A stretch of DNA of 64,000 nt from Donghicola sp041224595 (GCF_041224595.1 NZ_JBGFGN010000162.1:62001-126000); one strand, 5' to 3'. Counted from the stretch's first letter, positions 17,873 to 25,724 are shown. Program-made: numbers and translations. Notes: generated from the sequence alone by a model not told the origin.

Positions 17873-18695
17873 GGCATTTGCCCCCGCCAAAGTAAACCTG
17901 ACCCTTCATGTGACCGGCCAAAGAGAAGATGGATACCATCTTCTTGAATCACTCGTGGTTTTTGTCGGGGTTGGGGATCGGATCACGGTTTCAAACGCCA
18001 AAATGCTGTCGCTGACCGTTACGGGGCCTCGTGCTGCGGGTGTTCCAACCGGTCCGGAGAATTTGGTTCTCAAGGCAGCTGCATCTCTTGGCGGAGCAGG
18101 CGCGCGGGTTCATCTGGAAAAGCACCTTCCCGCTGCGGCGGGTATTGGTGGTGGCTCCTCTGATGCGGCAGCAACCCTGAGGGCTTTGTCACAACTGCAC
18201 GCTACAGATTTGCCTGCGGACAACGGCCTGTCTCTGGGTGCCGATGTTCCGGTGTGTCTGCGCGCCGTGCCAACCCTCATGTCGGGTGTCGGAGAGGTTC
18301 TGACCGATGTTCCCCCATTGCCGCCTCTGTGGATGGTACTCGTGAATCCGGGTATCGAGGTGCCGACCCCAGCGGTGTTCCGTGGGCTGATCCGCAAAGA
18401 CAACGCGCCGATGGCGCCGATTCCGTCCGGATTGTCTGCTGCGGCCTTTGCTGACTGGGCTGCGACGCAACGCAACGATCTGGAGATACCAGCGCGGGAG
18501 ATCGCACCAGTGATCTCGGATGTGCTACGCGCGATTGCAGAAGAAGGTGCTTTGCTGTCGCGGATGTCCGGCTCTGGCGCAACGTGTTTCGGACTGTTTG
18601 GATCAGCGGAGGCTGCGTCCATGGCTGCACAGAGACTGAAAGAAAAAGCGCCCGCGTGGTGGGTGGACCACGGGGCGCTGGGGTCTTTCAAATAA
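17862..18695 (+). CDS. ispE: 4-(cytidine 5'-diphospho)-2-C-methyl-D-erythritol kinase
   Basis: IspE phosphorylates CDP-methylerythritol with ATP in the MEP pathway to isoprenoid precursors. The 277-residue GHMP kinase carries APAKVNLTLHV (residues 6-16) with the substrate-side lysine, the ATP-binding PAAAGIGGGSSDAAATL and the C-terminal RMSGSGATCFGLF. ATG 17862 lies inside the end of the TPR gene. The polyprenyl diphosphate synthase gene, which uses the pathway's products, converges on it from 9 bp away. Confidence 0.96.
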   Translation: MAIEAFAPAKVNLTLHVTGQREDGYHLLESLVVFVGVGDRITVSNAKMLSLTVTGPRAAGVPTGPENLVLKAAASLGGAGARVHLEKHLPAAAGIGGGSSDAAATLRALSQLHATDLPADNGLSLGADVPVCLRAVPTLMSGVGEVLTDVPPLPPLWMVLVNPGIEVPTPAVFRGLIRKDNAPMAPIPSGLSAAAFADWAATQRNDLEIPAREIAPVISDVLRAIAEEGALLSRMSGSGATCFGLFGSAEAASMAAQRLKEKAPAWWVDHGALGSFK

Positions 18696-18703
18696 GGGGG
18701 CGA

Positions 18704-19705
18704 TCAGCGGATGCGTTCGACCACGTAATCCGCCAAATCGATCAGCATTTTCCGAACGGGTTGGTCGGGCAGAGTGGCAAGTGCAGTTTTTGCTTTTTCC
18801 GCCCATGCGAGCGCGTCCTGACGGGTGGCTTCCATCGCGCCATGTTTGGCTAGCAGACGCAGAGCTTCGTCCAGATCGCCGTCTTTCTGATCGCCATCCT
18901 CAATCGTGCGGCTCCAGAAGGAGCGCTCTGCCTCGTCGGCCGCAGCTACGGCTTTGATCACGGGCAGGGTCAGCTTTTGCTCGCGGAAGTCGTCGCCAAT
19001 GTTCTTGCCCGTGGTATCGCTGTTGCCGCCGTAGTCCAGCAGGTCGTCCACAATCTGGAAGGCAATCCCCAGCGCATCGCCATAGTCAAAGAGCGCTTGC
19101 TCGTGCGCCTCTGGGGCGTCAGCGATGACGCCGCCCACTTGGGTTGCGGCCGAGAAAAGCGCTGCTGTCTTGCCACGGACAATCTTTAGGTAGGTGTCTT
19201 CGCCAGTGCGCAGGTCCTTGGCCGCGGTCAGCTGTAGGACCTCGCCTTCGGAGATGGTGGCAGAGGCATTCGCCAGAATCGCCAGAACGCGCAGGCGCCC
19301 CGTATCGACCATCAGTTGGAAGCTGCGGGCAAACAGGTAGTCGCCCACCAAAATGCTGGATTTGTTGTCCCAGAGCAAGTTCGCCGTGGGGCGTCCGCGG
19401 CGCTGTTCGCTTTCGTCGACAACATCGTCGTGCAGCAGGGTGGCGGTGTGAATGAATTCGACAGTGGCCGCGAGATGAACCGCATAGGGCCCTTCGTAGC
19501 CGCAGAGTTCCGCCGCTGCCAATGTCATCAAGGGGCGCAAACGCTTGCCACCAGCGCCAATCAGGTGGGCCGTCAGATCGGCAATGCGCGGCGCGCTATC
19601 CGAGACCATCCGTTCGCGGATCAGCGCGTCCACGGCGGTCATACCATCTGACAGATGACGCGAGAGCGCCTCGTGCGGTTTTTCGGTCGTATCGTCCAGG
19701 CTCAT
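18704..19705 (-). CDS. Polyprenyl (octaprenyl/decaprenyl) diphosphate synthase
   Basis: The enzyme condenses isopentenyl diphosphate units into the long side chain of ubiquinone. The 333-residue product has both aspartate-rich metal motifs, DDVVD (in LLHDDVVDESEQRRGRP) and DDLLD (in QIVDDLLDYGG), and GGKRLRPL near the start. In this family chain length is set by residues before the first motif and cannot be stated from sight; Rhodobacteraceae mostly make Q-10. ATG 19705 follows GGGGAT; an ATG nine codons earlier is less well placed. It is divergent from the DUF2007 gene. Confidence 0.93.
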   Translation of the reverse strand: MSLDDTTEKPHEALSRHLSDGMTAVDALIRERMVSDSAPRIADLTAHLIGAGGKRLRPLMTLAAAELCGYEGPYAVHLAATVEFIHTATLLHDDVVDESEQRRGRPTANLLWDNKSSILVGDYLFARSFQLMVDTGRLRVLAILANASATISEGEVLQLTAAKDLRTGEDTYLKIVRGKTAALFSAATQVGGVIADAPEAHEQALFDYGDALGIAFQIVDDLLDYGGNSDTTGKNIGDDFREQKLTLPVIKAVAAADEAERSFWSRTIEDGDQKDGDLDEALRLLAKHGAMEATRQDALAWAEKAKTALATLPDQPVRKMLIDLADYVVERIR

Positions 19706-19761
19706 ACAATCCCCATCGCGCAGTCTCGACAAAGCGTCATGCGACCCATTAATTGTTATTC

Positions 19762-19971
19762 ATGGAAGAGCTGATCCGCACCAACGACCCGACGATCATC
19801 GCGTTCGCCCAAGCCCTTCTGTCTGGCGAGGATATAGACTGCTACACACTCGACGTAAACATGAGCATGACCGAAGCGGGGTTAGGAATTGTTCCTCAAC
19901 GTCTCTTTGTGAAGCGTAAAGATCTGTTCATTGCTAAAGCAGTTTTACGAGACAATGACATCGAAGTCTGA
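19762..19971 (+). CDS. DUF2007 domain protein (putative signal-transducing protein)
   Basis: The 69-residue product matches the small DUF2007 family (MEELIRTNDPTIIAFAQALL at the start, then IVPQRLFVKRKDLFIAKAVL), whose fold resembles the GlnB-like regulators but whose function is unknown. ATG 19762 is used; the ORF can be extended three codons upstream to a TTG, but homologues begin at MEEL-type sequences. It overlaps the next gene by up to 17 bp and probably shares its message. Confidence 0.85.
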   Translation: MEELIRTNDPTIIAFAQALLSGEDIDCYTLDVNMSMTEAGLGIVPQRLFVKRKDLFIAKAVLRDNDIEV

Positions 19972-20719
19972 AGAAATGGTAACGCGCGATGCCTTTTTGG
20001 GCGGCCGGGTCATGGCGCTACAGCCGAAAAATGGCTTCCGCTCTGGCGTCGATGCTGTTTTGCTCGCCTCGGCGGTGCAGGCCGTTCCGGGGCAAAAGGT
20101 GCTGGAATTGGGGTGCGGTGTTGGCGTCGCCAGCCTTTGTTTGAATGCCAGAGTTTCAGGACTGAACTTGACCGGAGTGGAACTCCAACAAGGTTATGCA
20201 GACCTAGCGCGACAGAATGCCACTGCGGCTGGTGCCGCAATGCGGATTTTTGAAGCCGATCTGGCGAAACTGCCCGCTGATTTGCGGCAAGAACAGTTTG
20301 ATCACGTCATGGCCAATCCGCCCTACTATTCTATCGGTTCGCGGCAACCTGCGAAAAATGTCGGGCGCGAGACGGCTCTGGGTGAGGCGACGCTGATGCA
20401 GACGTGGATCGAGGTTGCAGCAAAGAGGCTAGCGCCAAAAGGTTATGCAACCTTTATCCAGCGTGCGGACCGACTCGCTGATATGTTGGGCCCGCTTTCT
20501 GCATGCCTTGGCTCGATCGAGGTGCAACCCCTGGCACCACGTGACGGAAAAGATTCGCATTTGGTGATTCTGCGTGCACGCAAAGATGGACGTGCGCCTT
20601 TGATTCTTCATGCGCCATTGATCCTGCACGAGGGTCCAGTACACTTGAGAGATGCAAACGACTATCAGACATGGGCTGTGGACGTTCTGATGAACGGACA
20701 TCCCATGCCTTTGCGTTAA
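19955..20719 (+). CDS. trmN6: tRNA1(Val) (adenine(37)-N6)-methyltransferase-like protein
   Basis: The 254-residue product has the SAM-binding motif VLELGCGVGVASLCL and the N6-adenine methyltransferase motif NPPYY (in HVMANPPYYSIGS), as in YfiC/TrmN6, which methylates adenine 37 of tRNA-Val. The start may be ATG 19955 or ATG 19976; homologues begin just before the conserved TRDAFLGG segment, which favours the shorter form slightly. It follows the DUF2007 gene with an overlap. The family assignment is sound; the exact tRNA target is inferred. Confidence 0.82.
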   Translation: MTSKSEEMVTRDAFLGGRVMALQPKNGFRSGVDAVLLASAVQAVPGQKVLELGCGVGVASLCLNARVSGLNLTGVELQQGYADLARQNATAAGAAMRIFEADLAKLPADLRQEQFDHVMANPPYYSIGSRQPAKNVGRETALGEATLMQTWIEVAAKRLAPKGYATFIQRADRLADMLGPLSACLGSIEVQPLAPRDGKDSHLVILRARKDGRAPLILHAPLILHEGPVHLRDANDYQTWAVDVLMNGHPMPLR

Positions 20720-20850
20720 TATCTCTTATTGATTTTCGAAAGATGCGCAAAAATACGCCGTGGGTTTACCTTTGTTGCGTTGCAGCGTGACAAAAGACCG
20801 AATCTGTGGTGCAATAAATCTGTTACATCAGCAGAGAGGAGTTTTTCTCA

Positions 20851-21018
20851 ATGAACTTGACTTCACACGTTCAGGAACTGCGTCGTAAACATCAAGCGCT
20901 GTCGCAGGAGGTGGAATACGAAGTCCGATCTCCGAGTGCGGACATGCTCCGCGTATCTGAGCTGAAGAAGAAGAAGCTCGCTCTGAAAGAGCAAATCGAA
21001 CGTCTGTCGACCCACTAA
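20851..21018 (+). CDS. DUF465/YdcH family small protein (55 residues)
   Basis: This gene is below the usual length cutoff for gene finders. ATG 20851 follows GAGAGGAG at 20834-20841, and the stop TAA is at 21016-21018. The product is an alpha-helical hairpin (VQELRRKHQALSQEVEYEV, then LKKKKLALKEQIERL) typical of DUF465, a coiled-coil family with no established function. Rhodobacteraceae often carry such a gene near trmN6. The region beyond it holds the structures described below. Confidence 0.82.
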   Translation: MNLTSHVQELRRKHQALSQEVEYEVRSPSADMLRVSELKKKKLALKEQIERLSTH

Positions 21019-21072
21019 GGATTATCGACGTGGATCGGGAGTAAGGCACCGGTTTACTTGAATAAAGTTTGG

Positions 21073-21095
21073 ATGGGCGCGTGGTAAACGCCCAT
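21073..21095 (+). other. Hairpin in the leader before the possible small ORF
   Basis: ATGGGCG (21073-21079) and CGCCCAT (21089-21095) form a perfect 7-bp stem with a 9-base loop. A second stem, CTCCGG (21108-21113) with CCGGAG (21120-21125), follows. Both lie between the DUF465 gene and the small ORF and may fold in a common message. Confidence 0.4.
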
Positions 21096-21166
21096 TCATG
21101 GCGGACCCTCCGGCCAGACCCGGAGACGTGCGCGACAGTGGTCAGTACATCTCTAGGGGACGATAC

Positions 21167-21253
21167 ATGCACCCCTCTCAATCTATGAACACTGCCGATA
21201 TGGCGCGCACGATTTACCGCATTTCTTTTGCACACCACTCTTCCAAATCGTGA
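21167..21253 (+). CDS. Possible small protein (28 residues)
   Basis: An ATG at 21167 follows AGGGGA at 21155-21160 with normal spacing, and the frame runs to TGA at 21251-21253, just 2 bp before a terminator hairpin. The product would be cationic at its C-terminal end, with AHHSSKS at the terminus and MARTIYRISF in the middle. It has no membrane segment or known motif. The ribosome site, stop and terminator are placed as in a real gene, but 28 codons can arise by chance, so the call is uncertain. Confidence 0.4.
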   Translation: MHPSQSMNTADMARTIYRISFAHHSSKS

Positions 21254-21255
21254 CG

Positions 21256-21282
21256 CCGGCCTCGCTTTTGCGGGGCCGGTTT
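21256..21282 (+). terminator. Intrinsic terminator after the possible small ORF
   Basis: CCGGCCTCG (21256-21264) pairs with CGGGGCCGG (21271-21279) through one G-U wobble, with a 6-base loop, followed by TTT. The T tract is short. It would end a plus-strand message that contains DUF465 and the small ORF. Confidence 0.55.
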
Positions 21283-21284
21283 AC

Positions 21285-21376
21285 AGAGCGGCGTAAGCTG
21301 CGGCCTGTAGGCCCTATGTCTTCATCGCTCCCTGAAGGTGCGGCACGAAAAGCCGCGTCTGAACTTGCGCCGCTCT
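21285..21376 (+). ncRNA. Candidate structured RNA with cloverleaf-like fold
   Basis: A 13-bp outer stem (21285-21297 with 21364-21376, one wobble) encloses three hairpins: GGCC-TGTA-GGCC (21302-21313), CTTCA with TGAAG (21320-21324, 21333-21337), and GTGCGGC with GCCGCGT (21338-21344, 21352-21358). The wobble pairs in the outer and third stems would be A-C mismatches on the other strand, so the plus strand is favoured. There is no TPsiC motif, so it is not a tRNA, and no SRP core motif. A 20-codon ORF (21316-21378) overlaps it but has a poor ribosome site. Family unknown. Confidence 0.4.
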
Positions 21377-21387
21377 AACTCAGTTTG

Positions 21388-21423
21388 CAAAAATATAGGG
21401 GCCGATCGCGCGGACCGGCCCCT
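21388..21423 (-). terminator. Intrinsic terminator after phaB
   Basis: AGGGGCCG (21397-21404) pairs with CGGCCCCT (21416-21423). On the minus strand the stem is followed by TATATTTTTG, a good U tract. It lies about 80 bp after the phaB stop and may also act on plus-strand transcripts. Confidence 0.65.
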
Positions 21424-21432
21424 GTTTCATGC

Positions 21433-21490
21433 CAAAACCACGTCTGGTTTTGATATGGTTTGCGTATGGCAAACGTACTGACGTTTGCCA
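21433..21490. repeat. Two perfect inverted repeats downstream of phaB
   Basis: CAAAACCA (21433-21440) and TGGTTTTG (21445-21452) form one repeat with a 4-base centre. TGGCAAACGT (21467-21476) and ACGTTTGCCA (21481-21490) form a perfect 10-bp second repeat, also with a 4-base centre. They lie between the phaB stop and its terminator and could be mRNA 3' stabilising hairpins or binding sites. Confidence 0.6.
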
Positions 21491-21502
21491 CATCCCGCCC
21501 AA

Positions 21503-22225
21503 TTAGACGAAGAACTGTGCGCCGTTCGCCGAGATGGTCGAGCCGTTGATGAAAGACGCATCGTCCGACGCGAGGAAGACCACGCAGCGCGCGATTTCTT
21601 CGGGCTCGCCCAGACGGCCTGCGGGAATGCCCGAGATGATTTTCTCGCGAACTTTCTCGGGGACAGCCAGAACCATTTCGGTTGCGATGTAGCCGGGGCA
21701 GATCGCGTTGGCGGTGATGCCCTTGGCCGCGCCTTCTTGGGCCAGCGACTTGATGATGCCCAGATCGCCCGCTTTGGTCGCAGCGTAGTTCACCTGACCG
21801 AACTGGCCCTTCTGGCCGTTGATCGAGCTGATGACCACAACGCGGCCAAAGCCACGGTCACGCATGCCATTCCACAGGGGGTGAACGGTGTTGAACACGC
21901 CGGTCAGGTTGGTGTCGATGACTTCTTGCCACTGTTCGGGGGTCATCTTGTGGAAAGGCGCGTCACGGGTGATGCCCGCGTTCGCGACAACAACCTCGAT
22001 GGGGCCCAGTTCTTCTTCGACTTTGGCCAGACCCGCTTTGGAGTCTTCGTAGCTGCCAACGTTCCACTTGTAGGTCTTGATGCCGGTCTCTTCGGTGAAG
22101 GCGGCAGCTTTTTCGTCATTGCCCGCGTAGGTGGCGGCAACGGTGTAACCGGCCTCTTTGAGTGCTTTCGAAATCGCCGCGCCAATACCGCGCGAGCCTC
22201 CGGTGACCAATGCAACGCGTCCCAT
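21503..22225 (-). CDS. phaB: Acetoacetyl-CoA reductase
   Basis: PhaB reduces acetoacetyl-CoA to (R)-3-hydroxybutyryl-CoA with NADPH, for polyhydroxybutyrate and, here, also the entry to the ethylmalonyl-CoA pathway. The 240-residue short-chain dehydrogenase has TGGSRGIGAAI (cofactor binding), VANAGIT, VVISSINGQKGQFGQVNYAATKAG with the Ser-Tyr-Lys triad, and the PhaB-type INGQKGQFGQ segment. It follows phaA after 74 bp containing a hairpin, so the two form one operon. The start ATG follows GGAGAG. Confidence 0.95.
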   Translation of the reverse strand: MGRVALVTGGSRGIGAAISKALKEAGYTVAATYAGNDEKAAAFTEETGIKTYKWNVGSYEDSKAGLAKVEEELGPIEVVVANAGITRDAPFHKMTPEQWQEVIDTNLTGVFNTVHPLWNGMRDRGFGRVVVISSINGQKGQFGQVNYAATKAGDLGIIKSLAQEGAAKGITANAICPGYIATEMVLAVPEKVREKIISGIPAGRLGEPEEIARCVVFLASDDASFINGSTISANGAQFFV

Positions 22226-22267
22226 GTTCTCTCCGTGCGTTAGTAATTTTTTGTCCTAAAGGAATTA

Positions 22268-22292
22268 GGGCGCGCAATTTTCTTGCGCGCCC
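22268..22292 (-). other. Intercistronic hairpin between phaA and phaB
   Basis: GGGCGCGCAA and TTGCGCGCCC form a perfect 10-bp stem with a 5-base loop in the gap between the two genes. It has no U tract, so it may adjust relative expression or message stability more than end transcription. Confidence 0.5.
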
Positions 22293-22299
22293 ATTCGTC

Positions 22300-23475
22300 T
22301 TACGGCCGTTCGAAGCACATGGCAACACCCATGCCGCCACCGATACACAGTGTCGCGAGACCTTTCTTGGCGTCGCGGCGCTTCATTTCGAACAGCAAGG
22401 TGTTCAGGATGCGGGCACCGGACGCGCCGATGGGGTGACCGATGGCGATTGCGCCGCCGTTTACGTTCACCACGTCGGGGTTCCAGCCCATGTCTTTGTT
22501 CACGGCGCAGGCCTGCGCGGCAAAGGCTTCGTTCGCTTCGACCAGATCCAGATCTTCGGCTTTCCAGCCTGCCTTCTCGAGCGCTTTCTTCGACGCGGGG
22601 ATGGGGCCGGTGCCCATGATCGAGGGGTCAAGGCCAGCGGTCGCGTAGGACGCGATGCGCGCCAGAGGCTCGAGCCCGCGCTTTTCAGCTTCTTCTGCAG
22701 TCATCAGCATGACGCCAGCCGCGCCGTCGTTTAGGCCCGAAGCGTTTGCCGCAGTGACCGAGCCGTCTTTGGTGAAGGCGGGGCGCAGTTTCTGCATGGC
22801 TTCCATGGTGGCGCCGTGACGGATGTATTCGTCCGCATCAACCACGATCTCGCCCTTGCGGGTTTTGATGGTGAAGGGCACGATTTCGTCCGCGAACTTG
22901 CCAGCCTTTTGGGCGGCTTCGGCCTTGTTCTGCGAGGCGACAGCGAATTCGTCCTGCATTTCGCGGGTGATCTGCCACTGGTCCGCCACGTTTTCAGCGG
23001 TCTGGCCCATGTGGTAGCCGTTGAACGCGTCCCACAGACCGTCTTTGATCATGGTGTCGATGTACTTCAGGTCGCCCATTTTCTGGCCCTGACGCAGTGC
23101 CGCGCAGTGGGGCGACATGGACATGTTTTCCTGACCGCCCGCTGCCACGATGGCCGCATCGCCGAGCATGATGTGCTGGGCGCCCAGAGCAACGGCGCGA
23201 AGGCCCGAGCCACACACCTGGTTGATGCCCCACGCGGCGGATTCGATGGGAAGGCCAGCGTTGATGTGTGCCTGACGGGCAGGGTTCTGGCCCTGACCGG
23301 CGGTCAGAACCTGACCGAGGATCGTCTCCGACACTTCGCTCTTATCGATGCCTGCACGCTCTACCAGGGCTTGCAGCATGGTGGCACCCAGTTCGTGGGC
23401 GGGCGTGTTTGCGAATGACCCAAGGAAGCTGCCAACTGCTGTACGCGCGGCGGATACGATAACTACGTTCGTCAT
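22300..23475 (-). CDS. phaA: Acetyl-CoA C-acetyltransferase (beta-ketothiolase)
   Basis: PhaA joins two acetyl-CoA into acetoacetyl-CoA. The 391-residue thiolase has the active-site cysteine motif NQVCGSGLRAVALGAQ, the histidine motif VNVNGGAIAIGHPIGASGARI and the C-terminal cysteine motif GLATLCIGGGMG, and its length is standard. Start ATG 23475 follows GAGGAC. Together with PhaB it supplies (R)-3-hydroxybutyryl-CoA to both storage polymer and the ethylmalonyl-CoA route, whose enzymes lie 25-38 kb away. Confidence 0.96.
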   Translation of the reverse strand: MTNVVIVSAARTAVGSFLGSFANTPAHELGATMLQALVERAGIDKSEVSETILGQVLTAGQGQNPARQAHINAGLPIESAAWGINQVCGSGLRAVALGAQHIMLGDAAIVAAGGQENMSMSPHCAALRQGQKMGDLKYIDTMIKDGLWDAFNGYHMGQTAENVADQWQITREMQDEFAVASQNKAEAAQKAGKFADEIVPFTIKTRKGEIVVDADEYIRHGATMEAMQKLRPAFTKDGSVTAANASGLNDGAAGVMLMTAEEAEKRGLEPLARIASYATAGLDPSIMGTGPIPASKKALEKAGWKAEDLDLVEANEAFAAQACAVNKDMGWNPDVVNVNGGAIAIGHPIGASGARILNTLLFEMKRRDAKKGLATLCIGGGMGVAMCFERP

Positions 23476-23611
23476 ATGCGGTGTCCTCTACCAAAATTCG
23501 GGGCAGAGGGCCGTCAGAGGCCGCTAATGTCGGCCTCGTCCTCCCTCCACCGACGGTGTATTGGTAGCAGGATTCTGCGGTGCCACAACAGTTCGTTCGT
23601 CGCTGTTAGCG

Positions 23612-24445
23612 CTAGGCAAGTCGTTTCCTAGTCCGACTTTGGTGCCAAGCGGGTCTCAGACTGGGAGCGCCGAATAAATAACCCTGCAGGCAATCGACCC
23701 CAATGGCGCGCAAACAGTCGGCTTGTCCCTTTGTTTCAACATGTTCTGCGATGGTGAACATCTCGAAGTGCTGGCCGATCGACATTAATGCACGGACGAT
23801 TGCTTGATTATCGGGCGATGTGTCGATGCCGCGGATCAGGCTGCCGTCGATCTTGAGGATATCGAAGGCGAAGTCCTTGAAGTAGCGGATCGCGGTGCGG
23901 CCCGCGCCGAAATCGTCCAAGGCAAAGGCGACCCCTTTGAGCTGAATATCATCCATGATATTAAGGACTTGATCCGGTTGGGTCATCACGGATTCTTCTG
24001 TAATCTCTAGGATGAGCCGTTCGCCCACAGTCTCGTCGCGAGTCAGTCCGTGCTGAAGCGTTTTTAGCCACTTCTTGTCGTGCAACGACTTTGCAGAAAG
24101 GTTGATCGAGAGGCGCAGATTGGGGTGTCTGCACAGTTCGAGAAGACCAAATTCCAAGGCGACCCTGTCGATGATCCGGCCCATGTCTGTTGCCTCGGCC
24201 ACCGGCATGAACTCTCGGGCCGGAATGACCCGTCCGGTCTCATCCATCACACGGATCAGACCCTCGTAAAATGCGATGCGGCTCGGGTCTTTTGTGACAA
24301 CCACGGGCTGATAGGCCAGCATCACCTCTTTGTGCCGCAGGGCACGCTCGACCATCGCAAGGATATCCGAATCGCGCGAGCGCACGGCTGTTTCTAGGGG
24401 GTTCAGTCCCTTTGGCCGTTTCCGGCCCTTATGTCTTTCAAACAT
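23612..24445 (-). CDS. EAL domain protein (cyclic di-GMP phosphodiesterase)
   Basis: The 277-residue product is a stand-alone EAL domain with no GGDEF, sensor or membrane segment. The catalytic set appears complete: EGLIR at the first motif (E61), INLS, LEITEE, ALDDFGAG with both aspartates, LKID, AEHVET and QGYLFG, so degradation of cyclic di-GMP is likely. Loop 6 reads DDFGAGRTAI rather than the usual DDFGTGYSS, which can affect regulation. ATG 24445 is preceded by GGGAG; an upstream ATG at 24508 is not. It follows phaA's upstream region on the same strand with no clear functional link. Confidence 0.85.
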   Translation of the reverse strand: MFERHKGRKRPKGLNPLETAVRSRDSDILAMVERALRHKEVMLAYQPVVVTKDPSRIAFYEGLIRVMDETGRVIPAREFMPVAEATDMGRIIDRVALEFGLLELCRHPNLRLSINLSAKSLHDKKWLKTLQHGLTRDETVGERLILEITEESVMTQPDQVLNIMDDIQLKGVAFALDDFGAGRTAIRYFKDFAFDILKIDGSLIRGIDTSPDNQAIVRALMSIGQHFEMFTIAEHVETKGQADCLRAIGVDCLQGYLFGAPSLRPAWHQSRTRKRLA

Positions 24446-24588
24446 TCCAATACTCCCACCACGAAGGCAGGCTGGGCGATTCTGTTTTAACGACGTGTAA
24501 ACGGGCAAATGCGCTGAAAATTGGAGATTGGTTTCGGAACGTGTTCATGGTTTGTTTGCACTTAGGTAGCTAGTCAGGAGTCGCGATA

Positions 24589-25140
24589 ATGGTCACACGA
24601 TGTGGATGGGTCACGGAGAATGCGCTGTACCAAGAGTATCACGACACCGAATGGGGCGTGCCCGAGCGGGACGGGCGAAAGCTGTTCGAATGCCTGTGTC
24701 TTGAGGGGTTTCAGGCGGGGCTGAACTGGCTGACGATCCTGAAAAAGCGCGAGGGGTTTCGCGCGGCCTTTGCGGGCTTTGATCCCTATGTGATCGCGGG
24801 CTGGGGCGAAGAGGATGTGGCGCGGCTGCTGGGCGATGCGGGGATTGTCCGGCACATGGGCAAGATCGAGGCGACGATCGGCAATGCCCGCGCGTGGATT
24901 GCCGTCGAACAGGAAGAGGGGTTTTCAGAGTTTGTCTGGTCGTTTGTCGGCAGCGTTCCGATGAGGCCGCAGCCCGCAACTTTGGCCGATGTGCCGGCCC
25001 AGACCGAGGTTTCGGTCAAGCTGTCAAAAGCCCTAAAGAAAAAGGGCTTTCGCTTTGTCGGGCCGACCACGGTCTATGCGTTCATGCAGGCTGTCGGCAT
25101 GGTCGACGACCACGAGGCGGCCTGCGACTGGGCGCGTTAA
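24589..25140 (+). CDS. tag: DNA-3-methyladenine glycosylase I
   Basis: Tag excises 3-methyladenine from alkylated DNA. The 183-residue product has the family length and signature: RCGWVTENALYQEYHDTEWG at the start, LCLEGFQAGLNWLTIL, and the C-terminal zinc-ligand region DDHEAACDW. It is read alone and converges on the thioredoxin-like gene, sharing the TTAA stop tetramer at 25137-25140. Confidence 0.95.
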   Translation: MVTRCGWVTENALYQEYHDTEWGVPERDGRKLFECLCLEGFQAGLNWLTILKKREGFRAAFAGFDPYVIAGWGEEDVARLLGDAGIVRHMGKIEATIGNARAWIAVEQEEGFSEFVWSFVGSVPMRPQPATLADVPAQTEVSVKLSKALKKKGFRFVGPTTVYAFMQAVGMVDDHEAACDWAR

Positions 25141-25703
25141 CTGGCGGGCGCGTCGATCAGGGTTTGCAGGATGTCTTTGGCGCTGTCGCTGGCCCAGTCG
25201 GCATCGCCCATCAGGCGTGCGATTTCCTGACCGTCGCGGTTCAGAATGATCGTGACCGGCAGGCCAAGGACACCCATATCGCGGGCGATGGCTTGGCGGT
25301 GGTCCATGTAGTGGGGCAGGTTCTCGACCCCGATTTCGCCAAAGAATTTGGCGATGCCTTCGGGCGAATTGCGGCCAGTGGCCAGCGTGACAACCTGAAA
25401 ATCGTCGCCGCCGAGTTGGGTTTGCAGGTCCGATAGCATGGGCATCTCTTTGCGGCATGGGGCGCACCACGTGGCCCAGAAATTCACCAGAACGATCTGG
25501 TCGTCGAAATCGGTCAAGCGCATGGCGCCGTCGGGACCGCTGAATTCCAGATCGGACACGCGCTTTGGTTCGGCGTGGAACGACAGCTTTTTCATGTCGC
25601 CAGCCCGCAGTGCCTCTAACGTGGCGGTGTCAGCGGCAAGTGCAGGGCCATTTGCAACCAGACACATGGCAGTATAGAGCAACAGGGACTTTACAAGGCG
25701 CAT
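25137..25703 (-). CDS. TlpA-family periplasmic disulfide reductase
   Basis: The 188-residue product has a signal peptide (residues 1-23, ending in ALA) and a thioredoxin fold of the TlpA/ResA type with the redox motif WATWCAPCRKEMPML. Such proteins keep periplasmic thiols reduced for cytochrome c or copper-site assembly. ATG 25703 is preceded by GGAGG, which decides the start against one 18 bp upstream. It is divergent from argH, 21 bp away, and the two promoters must overlap each other's 5' regions. Confidence 0.88.
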   Translation of the reverse strand: MRLVKSLLLYTAMCLVANGPALAADTATLEALRAGDMKKLSFHAEPKRVSDLEFSGPDGAMRLTDFDDQIVLVNFWATWCAPCRKEMPMLSDLQTQLGGDDFQVVTLATGRNSPEGIAKFFGEIGVENLPHYMDHRQAIARDMGVLGLPVTIILNRDGQEIARLMGDADWASDSAKDILQTLIDAPAS

Positions 25704-25724
25704 CAAGACCTCCGGGGGCACGAC

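Noticed and set aside
21285..21376. tRNA or SRP RNA as an explanation for the cloverleaf
   Set aside because: The arms and loops have no tRNA consensus bases, and the SRP core motif is not there.
23607..23614. TAGCGCTA palindrome near the EAL gene end
   Set aside because: It resembles part of LacI-type operators, but it lies at the end of a gene, not near a promoter, and is single.
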